The notes under the pieces are model-generated. The model searched no databases. It saw nothing but the letters and a program-made list of their open reading frames with translations, and was not told the origin of the DNA. This document shows, one piece after another, positions 1 to 8,805 of a stretch of DNA of 64,000 nucleotides (its first letter is position 1; the number at the start of each line of letters is the position of its first letter). The position numbers and the translations under genes were made by a program. Source of the stretch: Verrucomicrobiales bacterium (GTDB lineage: Bacteria; Verrucomicrobiota; Verrucomicrobiia; Limisphaerales; UBA11320); assembly GCA_016793885.1 (NCBI GenBank), contig JAEUHE010000197.1, positions 62,001 through 126,000 of the forward strand. Reading direction: 5' to 3'.

Positions 1-3000
1 ATTTCCACGTAGCCGGCACCGGGGTCGGCGGGCGAGTAAGAGATTTCGTTGATAATGACGTTCCCCTCGGGCTCCACGACCTCGGCGTTGTTCACGACGC
101 GGACCGTTTGAGTTCCGTTGACCACCACATTCCCGAACCGGTCGCGGGCTTCGATGGTGAGAGAGTTTTCTCCCGGGAGCAGGGGAACCTGAGTGGACCA
201 ATAGATCGGGCGGCTGCCGATAGTGGTCCAGGTGAGGCGCTGCTTGGTCCCGTTCACGGTGATGGAGTCCACGTTGACTGGAGCAGCTCCTGTCAACGTA
301 AGGAAGTTCACGTTCGTCGTGATCAGGTTGGGTCCGTAAACGACGAAGTTGGTTTTCGGAAGGACCTGGTTGAGGATGTAGTTCCGTCGATCGCGCGCGT
401 AGTCCTTGATGAATTGAGGGGACGATACTGTTACCCCGTTGTCGGCCAGGCCCTTGGATTTCGCATCGATGAGCGGAGCCAACAAGTCCGCGCGAAGAGG
501 ACCTTCAGCTGCTTCCTGGCAGATGCGGAGGTACATCCGTCGGAACAAGGGATTGGCGTAGAGACGTTGGATCGTCGGCTCATTCGTGGCGAATAGATCG
601 GTGGTGGCACCATCGCTACCAGAACCTAGATCGAAGTCGATGTCCCACAGCAACAACCCCCACTTGCCGCGCGTCGGCTTGTAGGTATACATGTTCTTGC
701 CGCGGTTGTATCCATACGAATCCCAGTTCCCAACGATGTGCTGCATGGCAAAGACACTCAGCCATTGCTCCACGTCGACGATGTCTTGAAGTGCTGTGTT
801 GTACGGTTCTGGAGTAGCGGCGCTGAGCGCATCGACGACTTTAAACAGCTCCGAGAAGTCGTTGGGGTTGTCGCCGGCTCCGATCGACCGAGGACGCCAG
901 CAGACTCGATAGCGAGCCACCTTCTTGCCCTCCAGTGTCAGGAACTGATCGAGGGTCGCATCGACATTGCCAGTTTTGGTGTCCCCAGCATCGTCGAACT
1001 CGAACCAATCTTCAATTTTGTGAAGCGGGCCGCTTGCGTCATCGGGAAAGTACTGGTCGATGACCTCACCGCTCGGCTGTTGAGTATCCTCGTAAACCGA
1101 TGAAGCGCGTCGCTGGCCGTTGAAATACATAAAGAAGAAGCGACGGTAGTTGTAGGGGATTCCCATTTTTCTGGCGATCCAGTAGCTCGTTTGCTCGGCG
1201 AGTTTGCTGGGGTCGTTGTCCTGGTTTCCGACCGTGCCGAAGACGAAATCCTCCGTGCCCAACAGCAAGTCGTCGGCTGGCGCGTGCAGTACGTAGTCCG
1301 TTGGAGGTTCTCCGGCCGGGCCGCCGTTGTAGGCGGGGGTGTGCCAGGGACTGCCGCTGTAGAGGGTCTCGGCATTGTAGATCACCCTGAAATCATTGTA
1401 GGCGAAGGAGCAATCCAGAGGGTGATTGCTTTGGCGCCCCCGGGTGGACCAGCGGCTGAGGGTGGCCTTGGTAACCCACAGTCGGTAGCTGCCGAGCGCA
1501 CTGGAGGGTTGGGTTTCACCGATGCGGAAGAGGCATTCCCGTTTGGGAGCATCTTTAGGGAATGTCGATGCTGCCGGCGTCGCCGCCGCGTCCCTGCCGC
1601 TGATATAAAATGCCACCATGGTGTTGTTGGGCTGCCCGGGGATGATGGCCGAGTAAGTTCCGTCACCCGGTATAGCATCGCCTTGGGTTCCATCGTCGAG
1701 CAGGGCCACTTCCTGATAGTTCCCTGGAATGGAAATGGTGTCGTTCCTCCATTTAAGCGTGAGGGTGCTGAGGCCGTCGGGGTCGGAAACGTGGGCGGTC
1801 ACCACAATGCCCTGGTTCGCCACCGGGAGTATGGGAGCATGAGTGACTTCAAAGATCGCTGGTCCCGCGTTGCTGATGGTCCGGCTGTTGGCGGCTCCGG
1901 GTGTGCCGAGATTCTTCGGCAGCGTCATGATGCCGGCGCATTCGAGATAGTTGCCGCGGAGGCGCAGCAGAATGTGAGGCGTGCCGGCCAGCCAGCGGAC
2001 CTTGGCCCGAATGGTGGTGATGGAGTTGGCTGCTACCGCTCGGGCAAGGTTGGCTCGAATCCGGTTTCCGCCGTTGTCGCCTCGTGCGCTGGCGCGGATA
2101 TGCATGGACTGCTTGCTCTGGTAGCCTTCCGTTGTCTCCAAAGTGGTCTCCTCATGCGTGCCCTGCGGTGTCCACCCGCTGAGGTTGGTTTCGAACTTCG
2201 GGTTGGCCAGGAGATTCGTGGAGTTCGCGGCCGTGAACACCTCGATATCATCGATCAGGGCTTCACCCGGATTCTGGAGGAAAAGTTGCAAGCGGTCTGG
2301 GTTTTCCATGCCTCCGAGGTCAGCCCGGCCGGTGAACTCAATGGGAGTCCACGGAGCCTTCTTGGTCTCATCGCTGTCCGCCCAGTTCGCCGGCTGACGG
2401 ATATCGCTGTGGGCGTCGATCAGCTCCAGGCTGCTTCCGCCTCCATCCGACCATTTACCCCAGCGGCCACCATCGCGATAGCTCATGTCATTCACCACCA
2501 CGAAGGCCATGTTCGTGATGCTTTTGCCATTGTTGTCGGTGTCGATCACCGGCTCGGGCATGAGCAATTGGATGCGATCCCCGCCGTTGCCCAGGCTGCC
2601 ATTATAGTTGCCGTAGGTGTTGCCAAAATTGAGGTTGGGATAATTGGCGACCAGTCGGGCCAGGTTCCTTCCGACGACCACATAGCCCTTGGCCGGGATG
2701 GAGGCGTTCGTCGGGAAGGTGAAGGTGGCAGCCTGTGCCAGTTTCCAGCCGGCGAGCGAGATCGCAGTGTCGCCGCGGTTGTAAAGCTCGATGAATTCGT
2801 CGTCATTGTCGCCGGTGATGGGGGCGTACATGATTTCGTTAACGACCAGGTCCCGTCGCAGTTCGGCGCTGTTCGCGGCTCCTGGCGTGCGGGCTTTTAG
2901 TTCCGAAATGAATTTGCTGCCGTCGGGGAAACGCCCTTGCGACACCCCTTTGGCCGAACCTTCAAAAGCCACCGCATCGATGACGCGAGTGGCCGAGGGG

Positions 3001-5492
3001 TTCACCAAGTAGATGGTTTCTCCGAAGGAGCTGAGACCGAACTGAAACTGAGCGGTGGCGAACGAAACAAACCCATGAGCTGGGATGGTCGTGTTGGCGG
3101 GGATCTTGAATTTGTTGGTGTTCGGGCTGTCGGTGAGCCAGGCGCCGGAAAGATCCACGGCTTGGGCGGTGTGGTTGTACAGCTCGATGAAATCAGGCTG
3201 CCCCTGATCCGGGTTCGCCAGCCACTCGTTGATCACCACCCCCCGCAAGGGCTCGGGACCCACGCCGTCGAACCGACCTGGTGAACCGCCGACTCGATCA
3301 CTGGCGCTCCAGGCCCGGAGTTCGTTTTCGCCATAAGAGGGACGTGCGAGCACTAGCGAATGGCCGGCCCCATCGGCTGATACCGGCCACGGCATCTGCC
3401 CTTGGTAGTTCACTTCCTGAATGATGCCGCCAATTTCATTCCAGAGGCGCACCTGTCCGAAATTGTTCGGGAGCGTGCCGGTGTATGGCCCCAGAACTCC
3501 TGAGATCCCTTGAATACTTTCCAGGTCCGCCGGAGCTTTGGCCACCACCAGGATACCGCCCGCCGGGATGATGGTGTTGGGAGCGAATTCAAACGTGATG
3601 TCACCGCTCAGCTTGTATCCCGACATGTCTTCAAAGAAGGGCTGGCTATTGAAGATCTCGACGAATTCGAGGCTCTTGCCGTCGGCTCGATCCTGAGGAT
3701 GATACATGATCTCGGAGATCACCAAGCCTCCGCGTCGGCTGCTGGGTCCCGGGGGTTCGATGCTCAGGGGGCCGGGAGGAGTCAGGGGTTTTCCAGTGGC
3801 GTCCGTGTAGTCTCGGAAGCGGGCCGTGGTGGTGGCGTTCGTGCTACGACTGCTGGCGGCCATGCCCACAAACAAGAACTCCGGCATGCCAATGGTGGCG
3901 CTGCCCAGCGGCTTCCAGGTGGTGCCGTCCAAGCTGCCGTAGCCGCTGAAGTCGTCACCGACGCGACGCAGGCGCAGCCAGGTATTGGGGAAATTCACCT
4001 GGAGGTTGCCGCTTTGGGTCGTGTCGCGAGAGGGTTGGGTTCGACTTTGAAAGAGGAGCCCATTCAGCGAGGGGGTGGCGAATACGGCGGCGAAGCGGCT
4101 CGTGCTGCTCAGGTCTTCCCGGGCCATGAGCCCGCCGCGGGCCAACAGATCGCTGAGTGAGAGAGACTCAACTCGGAGTTGGATGTCGAAATCACCGGGC
4201 AGAAGTGTCCATTGATAGAGGAATTGGTCGGACTTGCCGGCGATCTCGCGTCCCCCCGCTTGCAGATCGAAGCCATTGCCGGCGGCGCTGATGGTGCCGA
4301 GGCTGTTGGTGGTGCCGACGGTGGAGCCATAGAAGGGCTCGACCGTCAGGGAGACTCGAGTGTTGGCGGCCAGGCCGAGCCCAGCCAAATCCTTCAGGTT
4401 GCGGATCTCGATCGTGTAGGTTCTGCCCAGCGTGAGGGGTGAGGTGTTGAGTCGGACCTGGGTGGGGTCCGATCCTAGCTCGGCTGATTGAATGGTCGTA
4501 CCTTCGACGGTGAAGTTGCCGACGGTTGACGCTTCGCCGGGTTGAATGGCTTCCGAGAAAGTCAGGAGAAATCCGTTTAGACCGATGCTAGCCACGCTGA
4601 GGACCGTCGGGGCGACGGAATCGGGCAAGATAGTAAACTGAGCCTCTGCGCTGGGCAGGCTGGCTGCGGAGGTCGTGACCAGGCAGCGATACTTCTTACC
4701 TGCCTGGCCGGCCTCGGTGACGCTGGGGAACTTGAGCACGGAACTGTTGGCTCCGGGCAGGTTCACCCCATTTTCCTGCCATTGGTAGGAGACGGGCGAT
4801 TGGTTGCTTACCAGCAAGGAGAGCGAGGCGGGGCGTCCGGCGGTAACCACTAAATTGGAAGGATTACGAAGGAATGCCGGGGCCACAATGGTGTTGGTGC
4901 GGAACGGAATCAGTCGCTCGGCCCGGCCGTTGCCAGGACGGGAGTTGATGGGGGATTCGATGGTGTCGTCGGCCAACTGCCATTGGACGTCGAGATAGTC
5001 GAGGCCCAACGCCTCTCGGTGCAACGCTTCGATATAATAGCGTCGTCCGGCTTCCAGCGCCACCGGGGCGGAGGTCTGGTTGGTCTGGGCCAGATAGTCG
5101 CGCTGTGCGGTGGCTCCGTCGACGTAGGCGATTCGGACGCGGTTTTCCGGGGTCTCGTCAGTGCTCAGGTAGAGCTGAGACCACTCATCCGAGGCGATCG
5201 CGAAGGTGTAGTTCCCGCTTAATGGAGGCAAGATAAATGCCCGGAGGCGCTGCCCATAGCCATTGCCGGAGTTACCCGTTGTGAAGCTGGTCACGATCTT
5301 GGCGCTGGTCGGGGCGATGTTCGTAAAGCTGGCTCCGTCCGGGTAAGCGAAGTCGTTCGTGCTGAGTCCATTCCATTGTTCCTGCGCGATCCCGTAACTC
5401 TGGGCATGGGTTTGTGCGGGGCAGGCCAAGGCGAGGCAAGTGGCCAGAAGAGCCAGCAAACGTTGAGTGCGGGGTTGTTCGTGTGGGGTCAT
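1..5492 (-). CDS. Giant secreted PA14 / Ig-like / lamin-tail / CotH-kinase protein, 3' end outside window
   Basis: Open from an ATG at 5492 to the window edge with no stop (about 1830 codons visible); the C-terminus is missing. The N-terminus has basic residues then a hydrophobic stretch ending near AQTHAQ, a signal peptide. Visible modules in order: a PA14-like domain (about residues 35-190, LPPLSGNYTFAIASDEWSQL), an Ig-like domain (about 210-290), a Big-like segment, a LamG/DUF1349-like region, three lamin-tail domains (starting VISEIMYHPQ, VVINEWLANP, LVVNEIMYAP), a carbohydrate-binding-like segment (ANPKFETNLSGW), then a CotH kinase-like domain. The CotH part has NWDSYGYNRGKNMYTY followed by LLLWDIDFDLGSG, the usual Asp/Asn metal-binding pattern. 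A further lamin-tail domain (VIINEISYSP) begins at the window edge. Architecture is clear; the substrate is unknown. It differs from the two CotH proteins at 40765-54834 in having PA14 and more N-terminal modules. Confidence 0.88.
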   Translation of the reverse strand, partial: MTPHEQPRTQRLLALLATCLALACPAQTHAQSYGIAQEQWNGLSTNDFAYPDGASFTNIAPTSAKIVTSFTTGNSGNGYGQRLRAFILPPLSGNYTFAIASDEWSQLYLSTDETPENRVRIAYVDGATAQRDYLAQTNQTSAPVALEAGRRYYIEALHREALGLDYLDVQWQLADDTIESPINSRPGNGRAERLIPFRTNTIVAPAFLRNPSNLVVTAGRPASLSLLVSNQSPVSYQWQENGVNLPGANSSVLKFPSVTEAGQAGKKYRCLVTTSAASLPSAEAQFTILPDSVAPTVLSVASIGLNGFLLTFSEAIQPGEASTVGNFTVEGTTIQSAELGSDPTQVRLNTSPLTLGRTYTIEIRNLKDLAGLGLAANTRVSLTVEPFYGSTVGTTNSLGTISAAGNGFDLQAGGREIAGKSDQFLYQWTLLPGDFDIQLRVESLSLSDLLARGGLMAREDLSSTSRFAAVFATPSLNGLLFQSRTQPSRDTTQSGNLQVNFPNTWLRLRRVGDDFSGYGSLDGTTWKPLGSATIGMPEFLFVGMAASSRSTNATTTARFRDYTDATGKPLTPPGPLSIEPPGPSSRRGGLVISEIMYHPQDRADGKSLEFVEIFNSQPFFEDMSGYKLSGDITFEFAPNTIIPAGGILVVAKAPADLESIQGISGVLGPYTGTLPNNFGQVRLWNEIGGIIQEVNYQGQMPWPVSADGAGHSLVLARPSYGENELRAWSASDRVGGSPGRFDGVGPEPLRGVVINEWLANPDQGQPDFIELYNHTAQAVDLSGAWLTDSPNTNKFKIPANTTIPAHGFVSFATAQFQFGLSSFGETIYLVNPSATRVIDAVAFEGSAKGVSQGRFPDGSKFISELKARTPGAANSAELRRDLVVNEIMYAPITGDNDDEFIELYNRGDTAISLAGWKLAQAATFTFPTNASIPAKGYVVVGRNLARLVANYPNLNFGNTYGNYNGSLGNGGDRIQLLMPEPVIDTDNNGKSITNMAFVVVNDMSYRDGGRWGKWSDGGGSSLELIDAHSDIRQPANWADSDETKKAPWTPIEFTGRADLGGMENPDRLQLFLQNPGEALIDDIEVFTAANSTNLLANPKFETNLSGWTPQGTHEETTLETTEGYQSKQSMHIRASARGDNGGNRIRANLARAVAANSITTIRAKVRWLAGTPHILLRLRGNYLECAGIMTLPKNLGTPGAANSRTISNAGPAIFEVTHAPILPVANQGIVVTAHVSDPDGLSTLTLKWRNDTISIPGNYQEVALLDDGTQGDAIPGDGTYSAIIPGQPNNTMVAFYISGRDAAATPAASTFPKDAPKRECLFRIGETQPSSALGSYRLWVTKATLSRWSTRGRQSNHPLDCSFAYNDFRVIYNAETLYSGSPWHTPAYNGGPAGEPPTDYVLHAPADDLLLGTEDFVFGTVGNQDNDPSKLAEQTSYWIARKMGIPYNYRRFFFMYFNGQRRASSVYEDTQQPSGEVIDQYFPDDASGPLHKIEDWFEFDDAGDTKTGNVDATLDQFLTLEGKKVARYRVCWRPRSIGAGDNPNDFSELFKVVDALSAATPEPYNTALQDIVDVEQWLSVFAMQHIVGNWDSYGYNRGKNMYTYKPTRGKWGLLLWDIDFDLGSGSDGATTDLFATNEPTIQRLYANPLFRRMYLRICQEAAEGPLRADLLAPLIDAKSKGLADNGVTVSSPQFIKDYARDRRNYILNQVLPKTNFVVYGPNLITTNVNFLTLTGAAPVNVDSITVNGTKQRLTWTTIGSRPIYWSTQVPLLPGENSLTIEARDRFGNVVVNGTQTVRVVNNAEVVEPEGNVIINEISYSPADPGAGYVE

Positions 5493-5669
5493 AAGGGGTG
5501 TCCTTGGAAAAAAGACGGAATTTGTCGTCACGTCGGCGGAGACGACAGTTTTTGAACCTTGGTGGGCACAAATTAAGTATTTCAAGGTCGGCTGAACGGG
5601 TTGGTAGAAGTATTGCCTCTGATGGATGCCGAAGCAAGCCTGGAGGTCGAAATGGGCGGTACAAAAAAG

Positions 5670-5694
5670 AAGCGACCGGGGGTACCGGTCGCTT
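5670..5694 (-). terminator. Bidirectional intrinsic terminator
   Basis: Perfect 10-bp stem AAGCGACCGG/CCGGTCGCTT with a 5-nt loop. Read on the minus strand it is followed by TCTTTTTTGT; on the plus strand by TTCTCT. It probably ends the oxidoreductase transcript from 5939-7102 and insulates the downstream CotH gene. Confidence 0.75.
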
Positions 5695-5773
5695 TTCTCT
5701 ACGCACGAGGCGCAAACTTTTGGGTTCCTGCCCCTCCAACACCTAGAGTTGCCTGAACCACTTAGAAGCTCCC

Positions 5774-5844
5774 CACTGGTTGGGTTTTGGTTTCTCTACA
5801 CACGAGAACCGACACACAAGAACATTTTCTTTACCCAACCAGTG
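5774..5844. repeat. 12-bp inverted repeat
   Basis: CACTGGTTGGGT at 5774-5785 is exactly complementary to ACCCAACCAGTG at 5833-5844, with a 47-nt spacer. Could fold as a long hairpin in a leader RNA or be a small mobile-element remnant; no open reading frame lies inside. Confidence 0.5.
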
Positions 5845-5896
5845 CGTCTTCCACAGAGGATGAACACGAGATGACTATGGCCTATCCCTGACTTCT

Positions 5897-5926
5897 CTGC
5901 ATGTCACCTCTTTGGGTGACATGCAG
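5897..5926 (-). terminator. Stem-loop just after the oxidoreductase stop codon
   Basis: CTGCATGTCACC and GGTGACATGCAG form a perfect 12-bp stem with a 6-nt loop, 12 nt beyond the stop at 5939. No T-run follows on either strand, so it may stabilise the mRNA 3' end rather than terminate by itself. Confidence 0.45.
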
Positions 5927-5938
5927 GAAGGCTGGCAT

Positions 5939-7102
5939 TTAGACCTTGATCCAGGATCGGCTCTTGGCTGAAGCCTCAACAGCTTCAAGTACTTGCTCGT
6001 TCTTGAGGCCGTCTTCAAAGGTGGGTTGGACTGATTTTCCGTCGACCACGGCGTTCACAAAGTCGGCGATGGTGTGCACGAACGTGTGTTCGTAGCCGAT
6101 GATATGTCCGGGCGGCCACCAGTTGCCCACGAAGGGGTGTTTCCCACCGGGTTCGGTGACCAAGATGTCGCGGAAGCCCTGCAAGCCTGCTGGGTCTTCG
6201 TTGTTGAAGAACTTCAAACGGTTCATGTCTTCGAAATCGAAATGGAGCGAGCCTTTGCTGCCATTGATTTCGAGTTCGATGTGGTTTTTTCGGCCTAATG
6301 CGAAGCGGGTGGCCTCGAGGTTGGCGAGCGCTCCGTTCTTGAAGCGTCCGATGAAGAGGGCGGCATCATCCACGGTGACCTTGCCCATTTTCCGGCCTCC
6401 TTTCCCGCCCAAACCATCGCCCTTAGCGGCGGCTTCTTCGATGGGGCGTTCCTTAATGAACGTGTGCATGAGGCCGCAGACCTCGCTGAAATCGCCGACG
6501 AGATAACGGGCCAGGTCGATGATGTGGGCGTTGATATCGCCGTGCGTTCCGCTTCCGCTCACGCCTTTTTGGAGGCGCCAGACCAAGGGGAAGTTCGGAT
6601 CCACGATCCAGTCTTGGGCGTAACGAGCGCGGTAATGAAAGATTTCGCCCAGCAGGCCGGCCTCGATCATCTTTTTAGCCTGAGCGATGGCGGGGATGCG
6701 GCGATAGTTGTGGCAAACCATGTTCACCACGCGTGCCTTCTTGACGGCGGCCACCATCTCCTCGCACTGCTTCACGTTCAGAGCCAGAGGTTTCTCACAG
6801 AGGATGTGCTTACCGGCGCGTGCCGCGGCGATGGCGATTTCGGCATGCGAATCATTCGGCGTGTTGATGTCGATGATATCGATCGCTGGGTTGTTGATCA
6901 CTGCTTCCCAGTCATTGCTGGCATTCTCCCATCCGAGTTGATCCCGGGCGGCTTCCACCCCTTTCGAATCGCGGCCGCAGATGGTGTGCAGCTTGACTTT
7001 GGCCTTCAGGGGAAAGAAATGCGGCGCTTGCCGCCAGGCGTTGGAGTGCGCCTTGCCCATGAACCGATAACCAATCATCCCGACGCTTAACGTTTTTGGC
7101 AT
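5939..7102 (-). CDS. Gfo/Idh/MocA family NAD(P)-dependent oxidoreductase
   Basis: 387 aa, the usual family length. The N-terminal Rossmann fold begins SVGMIGYRFMGKAHSNAW, a variant of the GxGxxG nucleotide-binding motif with Tyr-Arg-Phe inside it. The family EKP signature is present in ILCEKPLAL (about residues 99-107), followed by a C-terminal alpha/beta substrate domain containing HGDINAHIIDLARYLVG, typical of the active-site histidine region. Members oxidise or reduce sugars and inositols in the cytoplasm; the substrate cannot be read from sequence. The gene stands alone, transcribed away from panD, with a near-consensus promoter at 7138-7166. Such oxidoreductases are very abundant in Verrucomicrobiota and Planctomycetota. 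Confidence 0.92.
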   Translation of the reverse strand: MPKTLSVGMIGYRFMGKAHSNAWRQAPHFFPLKAKVKLHTICGRDSKGVEAARDQLGWENASNDWEAVINNPAIDIIDINTPNDSHAEIAIAAARAGKHILCEKPLALNVKQCEEMVAAVKKARVVNMVCHNYRRIPAIAQAKKMIEAGLLGEIFHYRARYAQDWIVDPNFPLVWRLQKGVSGSGTHGDINAHIIDLARYLVGDFSEVCGLMHTFIKERPIEEAAAKGDGLGGKGGRKMGKVTVDDAALFIGRFKNGALANLEATRFALGRKNHIELEINGSKGSLHFDFEDMNRLKFFNNEDPAGLQGFRDILVTEPGGKHPFVGNWWPPGHIIGYEHTFVHTIADFVNAVVDGKSVQPTFEDGLKNEQVLEAVEASAKSRSWIKV

Positions 7103-7117
7103 AAATCAAGTAGGGGG

Positions 7118-7145
7118 TTGAATGTGATGCGGCGCGGTTTATAGT
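7118..7145 (+). promoter_or_regulatory. Sigma70-type promoter for panD-lpxD
   Basis: TTGAAT (7118-7123), a 16-nt spacer and TATAGT (7140-7145). Predicted start near 7152, about 32 nt before the panD ATG at 7184. It overlaps the opposite promoter at 7138-7166. Confidence 0.5.
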
Positions 7146-7166
7146 CACGGCCGATTTTCAAGTCAA
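7138..7166 (-). promoter_or_regulatory. Sigma70-type promoter for the oxidoreductase gene
   Basis: On the minus strand TTGACT (7166-7161), a 17-nt spacer and TATAAA (7143-7138) form a near-consensus promoter. The predicted start near 7131 leaves about 29 nt before the ATG at 7102. Its -10 box overlaps that of the divergent panD promoter. Confidence 0.6.
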
Positions 7167-7183
7167 CGTGTGACTTGAACCGT

Positions 7184-7561
7184 ATGCTCGTCCATCTACT
7201 AAAGTCTAAAATTCATCGTGCCGCGGTGACCGCGGCCAGTATTGACTACGAGGGAAGCCTGACCATTGCCAGCGATCTCATGGAGACGGTTGGCTTTCTA
7301 CCCTTTGAGCGGGTTCTTTGTAGCAATCTGGCTAATGGTCAACGGTTTGAGACGTACCTGATTCCCGGCGAACCGGGGTCGGGATCGATTATTCTAAATG
7401 GGGCAACTGCCCATTTGGGCAAGGTGGGCGACCGCTTGACGATCATGAGTTATACCGAGGTGGATGCCGCCATGGCCAAGGGGTGGACGCCGCGCGTGAT
7501 CGTTTTGGGGGAGCGCAATGCGGTTACCGCCATGCGCGGGCTGGGTAGCCGTGGATCCTGA
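7184..7561 (+). CDS. panD: Aspartate 1-decarboxylase proenzyme
   Basis: Converts L-aspartate to beta-alanine for pantothenate and CoA synthesis. The protein is made as a proenzyme that cleaves itself between Gly and Ser to generate the pyruvoyl cofactor. Starting at the ATG at 7184 gives 125 aa and places the cleavage pair at Gly24-Ser25 (DYEGSLTI), the standard position in this family. An in-frame TTG at 7175 would add three residues and is less likely. The conserved core NGATAHLGKVGDRLTIMSY is present. lpxD follows 26 nt later on the same strand, so the two are probably cotranscribed. Confidence 0.95.
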   Translation: MLVHLLKSKIHRAAVTAASIDYEGSLTIASDLMETVGFLPFERVLCSNLANGQRFETYLIPGEPGSGSIILNGATAHLGKVGDRLTIMSYTEVDAAMAKGWTPRVIVLGERNAVTAMRGLGSRGS

Positions 7562-7587
7562 CCGCATCTCCTGAGATCTGATTAGCC

Positions 7588-8610
7588 ATGCCATACACTG
7601 CTCAAGAAATCGCGACGCATCTCCAAGGGGAAGTCGTGGGGGATCCCACCACCGTCCTGACCGGTTTTGCCTCCGCTGAAGGCGCTCGTCCAGGCGAGTT
7701 GACCTTTGCGGAAAATGAGTACTATTTCACCCGGGCGCAACAAGGCGCGGCTACTGCCATCCTCGTGCCGCACGAGTTTGTGGCCTCCAGCAAGGTCTTG
7801 ATTCGGGTGGGCAACCCCCGGGTCGCCTTTGCGCAGGTGCTGCCGTTGTTCTTCCCCACTGCCCGGTTTGCACCGGGCATCCATCCTTCGGCCGTGGTCT
7901 CGCCGGGGGCGATGGTGGATCCGTCTGCCTTCGTTGGGCCCTTGAGCGTGATCGGAGACCAGGCGCGCATTGGAGCCCGGACGGTGATTGAGAGCGGTGT
8001 CCATGTGGGGGATCGATGCGAGGTGGGGCAGGACTGCCATCTCTTCCCGCGAGTGACGCTTTATCCGCAGGTCAAAATGGGAGATCGGGTGAATGTGCAT
8101 AGCGGCTCGGTGATCGGTTCCGACGGGTTTGGCTATGTCTACGACAGTGGCCGCCACTTGAAGATCCCCCAGGTCGGCACGGTGATTCTCCAGGACGATG
8201 TGGAGATCGGGGCCAACGTGACGATCGACCGTGGTGCCTTGGGGCCTACCATCATTGGCAAGGGCACGAAGATCGATAACCTAGTGCAGGTAGGTCACAA
8301 TGTGGTGATCGGTGAACACAGTGTGCTGGTCGCGCAGGTGGGCGTCGCGGGCAGCACTCGGTTGGGGCATCATGTGACTTTGGGCGGTCAAGTGGGCGTG
8401 GCGGGGCATCTCAAGATCGGTAACGACGTCACGGTGGCCGCTCAGTCGGGGGTTATGCATCCGATTCCTGATGGAGAGAAGTGGTTAGGTTCCCCGGCGC
8501 GGCCGGATCGACAGACCAAGCGCCAGCTGATTGCTCTGCAGCAACTTCCTGAGCTGCTTCGCCGGGTGCACGATCTCGAAAAGCGGGCGGGCAGTGGACC
8601 ATCGGCCTAG
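7588..8610 (+). CDS. lpxD: UDP-3-O-(3-hydroxyacyl)glucosamine N-acyltransferase
   Basis: Third step of lipid A synthesis: transfers a 3-hydroxyacyl chain from acyl carrier protein to the 2-amino group of UDP-3-O-acylglucosamine, at the cytoplasmic face of the inner membrane. 340 aa, full family length. An N-terminal LpxD domain (about 1-95, with [11 protein letters not shown]) is followed by a left-handed beta-helix of hexapeptide repeats (about 100-320). The catalytic-histidine region [20 protein letters not shown] and the upstream [10 protein letters not shown] segment are recognisable. Its presence indicates an outer membrane with lipid A. No lpxA, lpxB or fabZ lies next to it; it is paired with panD instead. 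Confidence 0.95.
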   Translation: MPYTAQEIATHLQGEVVGDPTTVLTGFASAEGARPGELTFAENEYYFTRAQQGAATAILVPHEFVASSKVLIRVGNPRVAFAQVLPLFFPTARFAPGIHPSAVVSPGAMVDPSAFVGPLSVIGDQARIGARTVIESGVHVGDRCEVGQDCHLFPRVTLYPQVKMGDRVNVHSGSVIGSDGFGYVYDSGRHLKIPQVGTVILQDDVEIGANVTIDRGALGPTIIGKGTKIDNLVQVGHNVVIGEHSVLVAQVGVAGSTRLGHHVTLGGQVGVAGHLKIGNDVTVAAQSGVMHPIPDGEKWLGSPARPDRQTKRQLIALQQLPELLRRVHDLEKRAGSGPSA

Positions 8611-8642
8611 CAGGCCGTCGGAAAGAGGAGCGGGGGTATATT

Positions 8643-8760
8643 GCCCACGGATGACGCGGAGCACGCGGATCTGAGGAGGGGCCTGTCAGGACTGGGCCGG
8701 TTGACGTCACGTTTCTTCAGAAGCCCCTCCGACTCCGTGTGCTCCGCGTGTTACGTGGGC
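8643..8760. repeat. Long imperfect inverted repeat between convergent genes
   Basis: The arm at 8643-8682 (starting GCCCACGGATGACGCGGAGC) and the reverse complement of 8723-8760 (starting GCCCACGTAACACGCGGAGC) match over nearly their whole length, with a 40-nt spacer. Both arms carry the GCGGAGCAC purine-rich motif. Lying between convergent lpxD and rnhC it may act as a bidirectional terminator, or be a dispersed intergenic repeat; copy number cannot be judged from one window. Confidence 0.6.
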
Positions 8761-8805
8761 CAAACTCTTCCTCAGAATTGGTTCTGGTCCGCTTCCGTTT
8801 GCCGG

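Larger units (their letters stand above)
5493..5938. other. Intergenic region with stem-loops, no gene seen
   Basis: This gap separates two minus-strand genes. It holds a strong bidirectional terminator (5670-5694), a 12-bp inverted repeat with a 47-nt spacer (5774-5844) and a 12-bp hairpin (5897-5926). The short reading frames in it are Arg/Ser-rich with no recognisable family and are not called. About 175 nt between the terminator and the ATG at 5492 would form the leader of the giant CotH gene. Confidence 0.6.

Noticed and set aside
1191-2900. Plus-strand frame of 569 codons
   Set aside because: It is antisense to the giant CotH gene, whose minus-strand translation gives continuous recognisable PA14, lamin-tail and CotH motifs; the plus frame has none.
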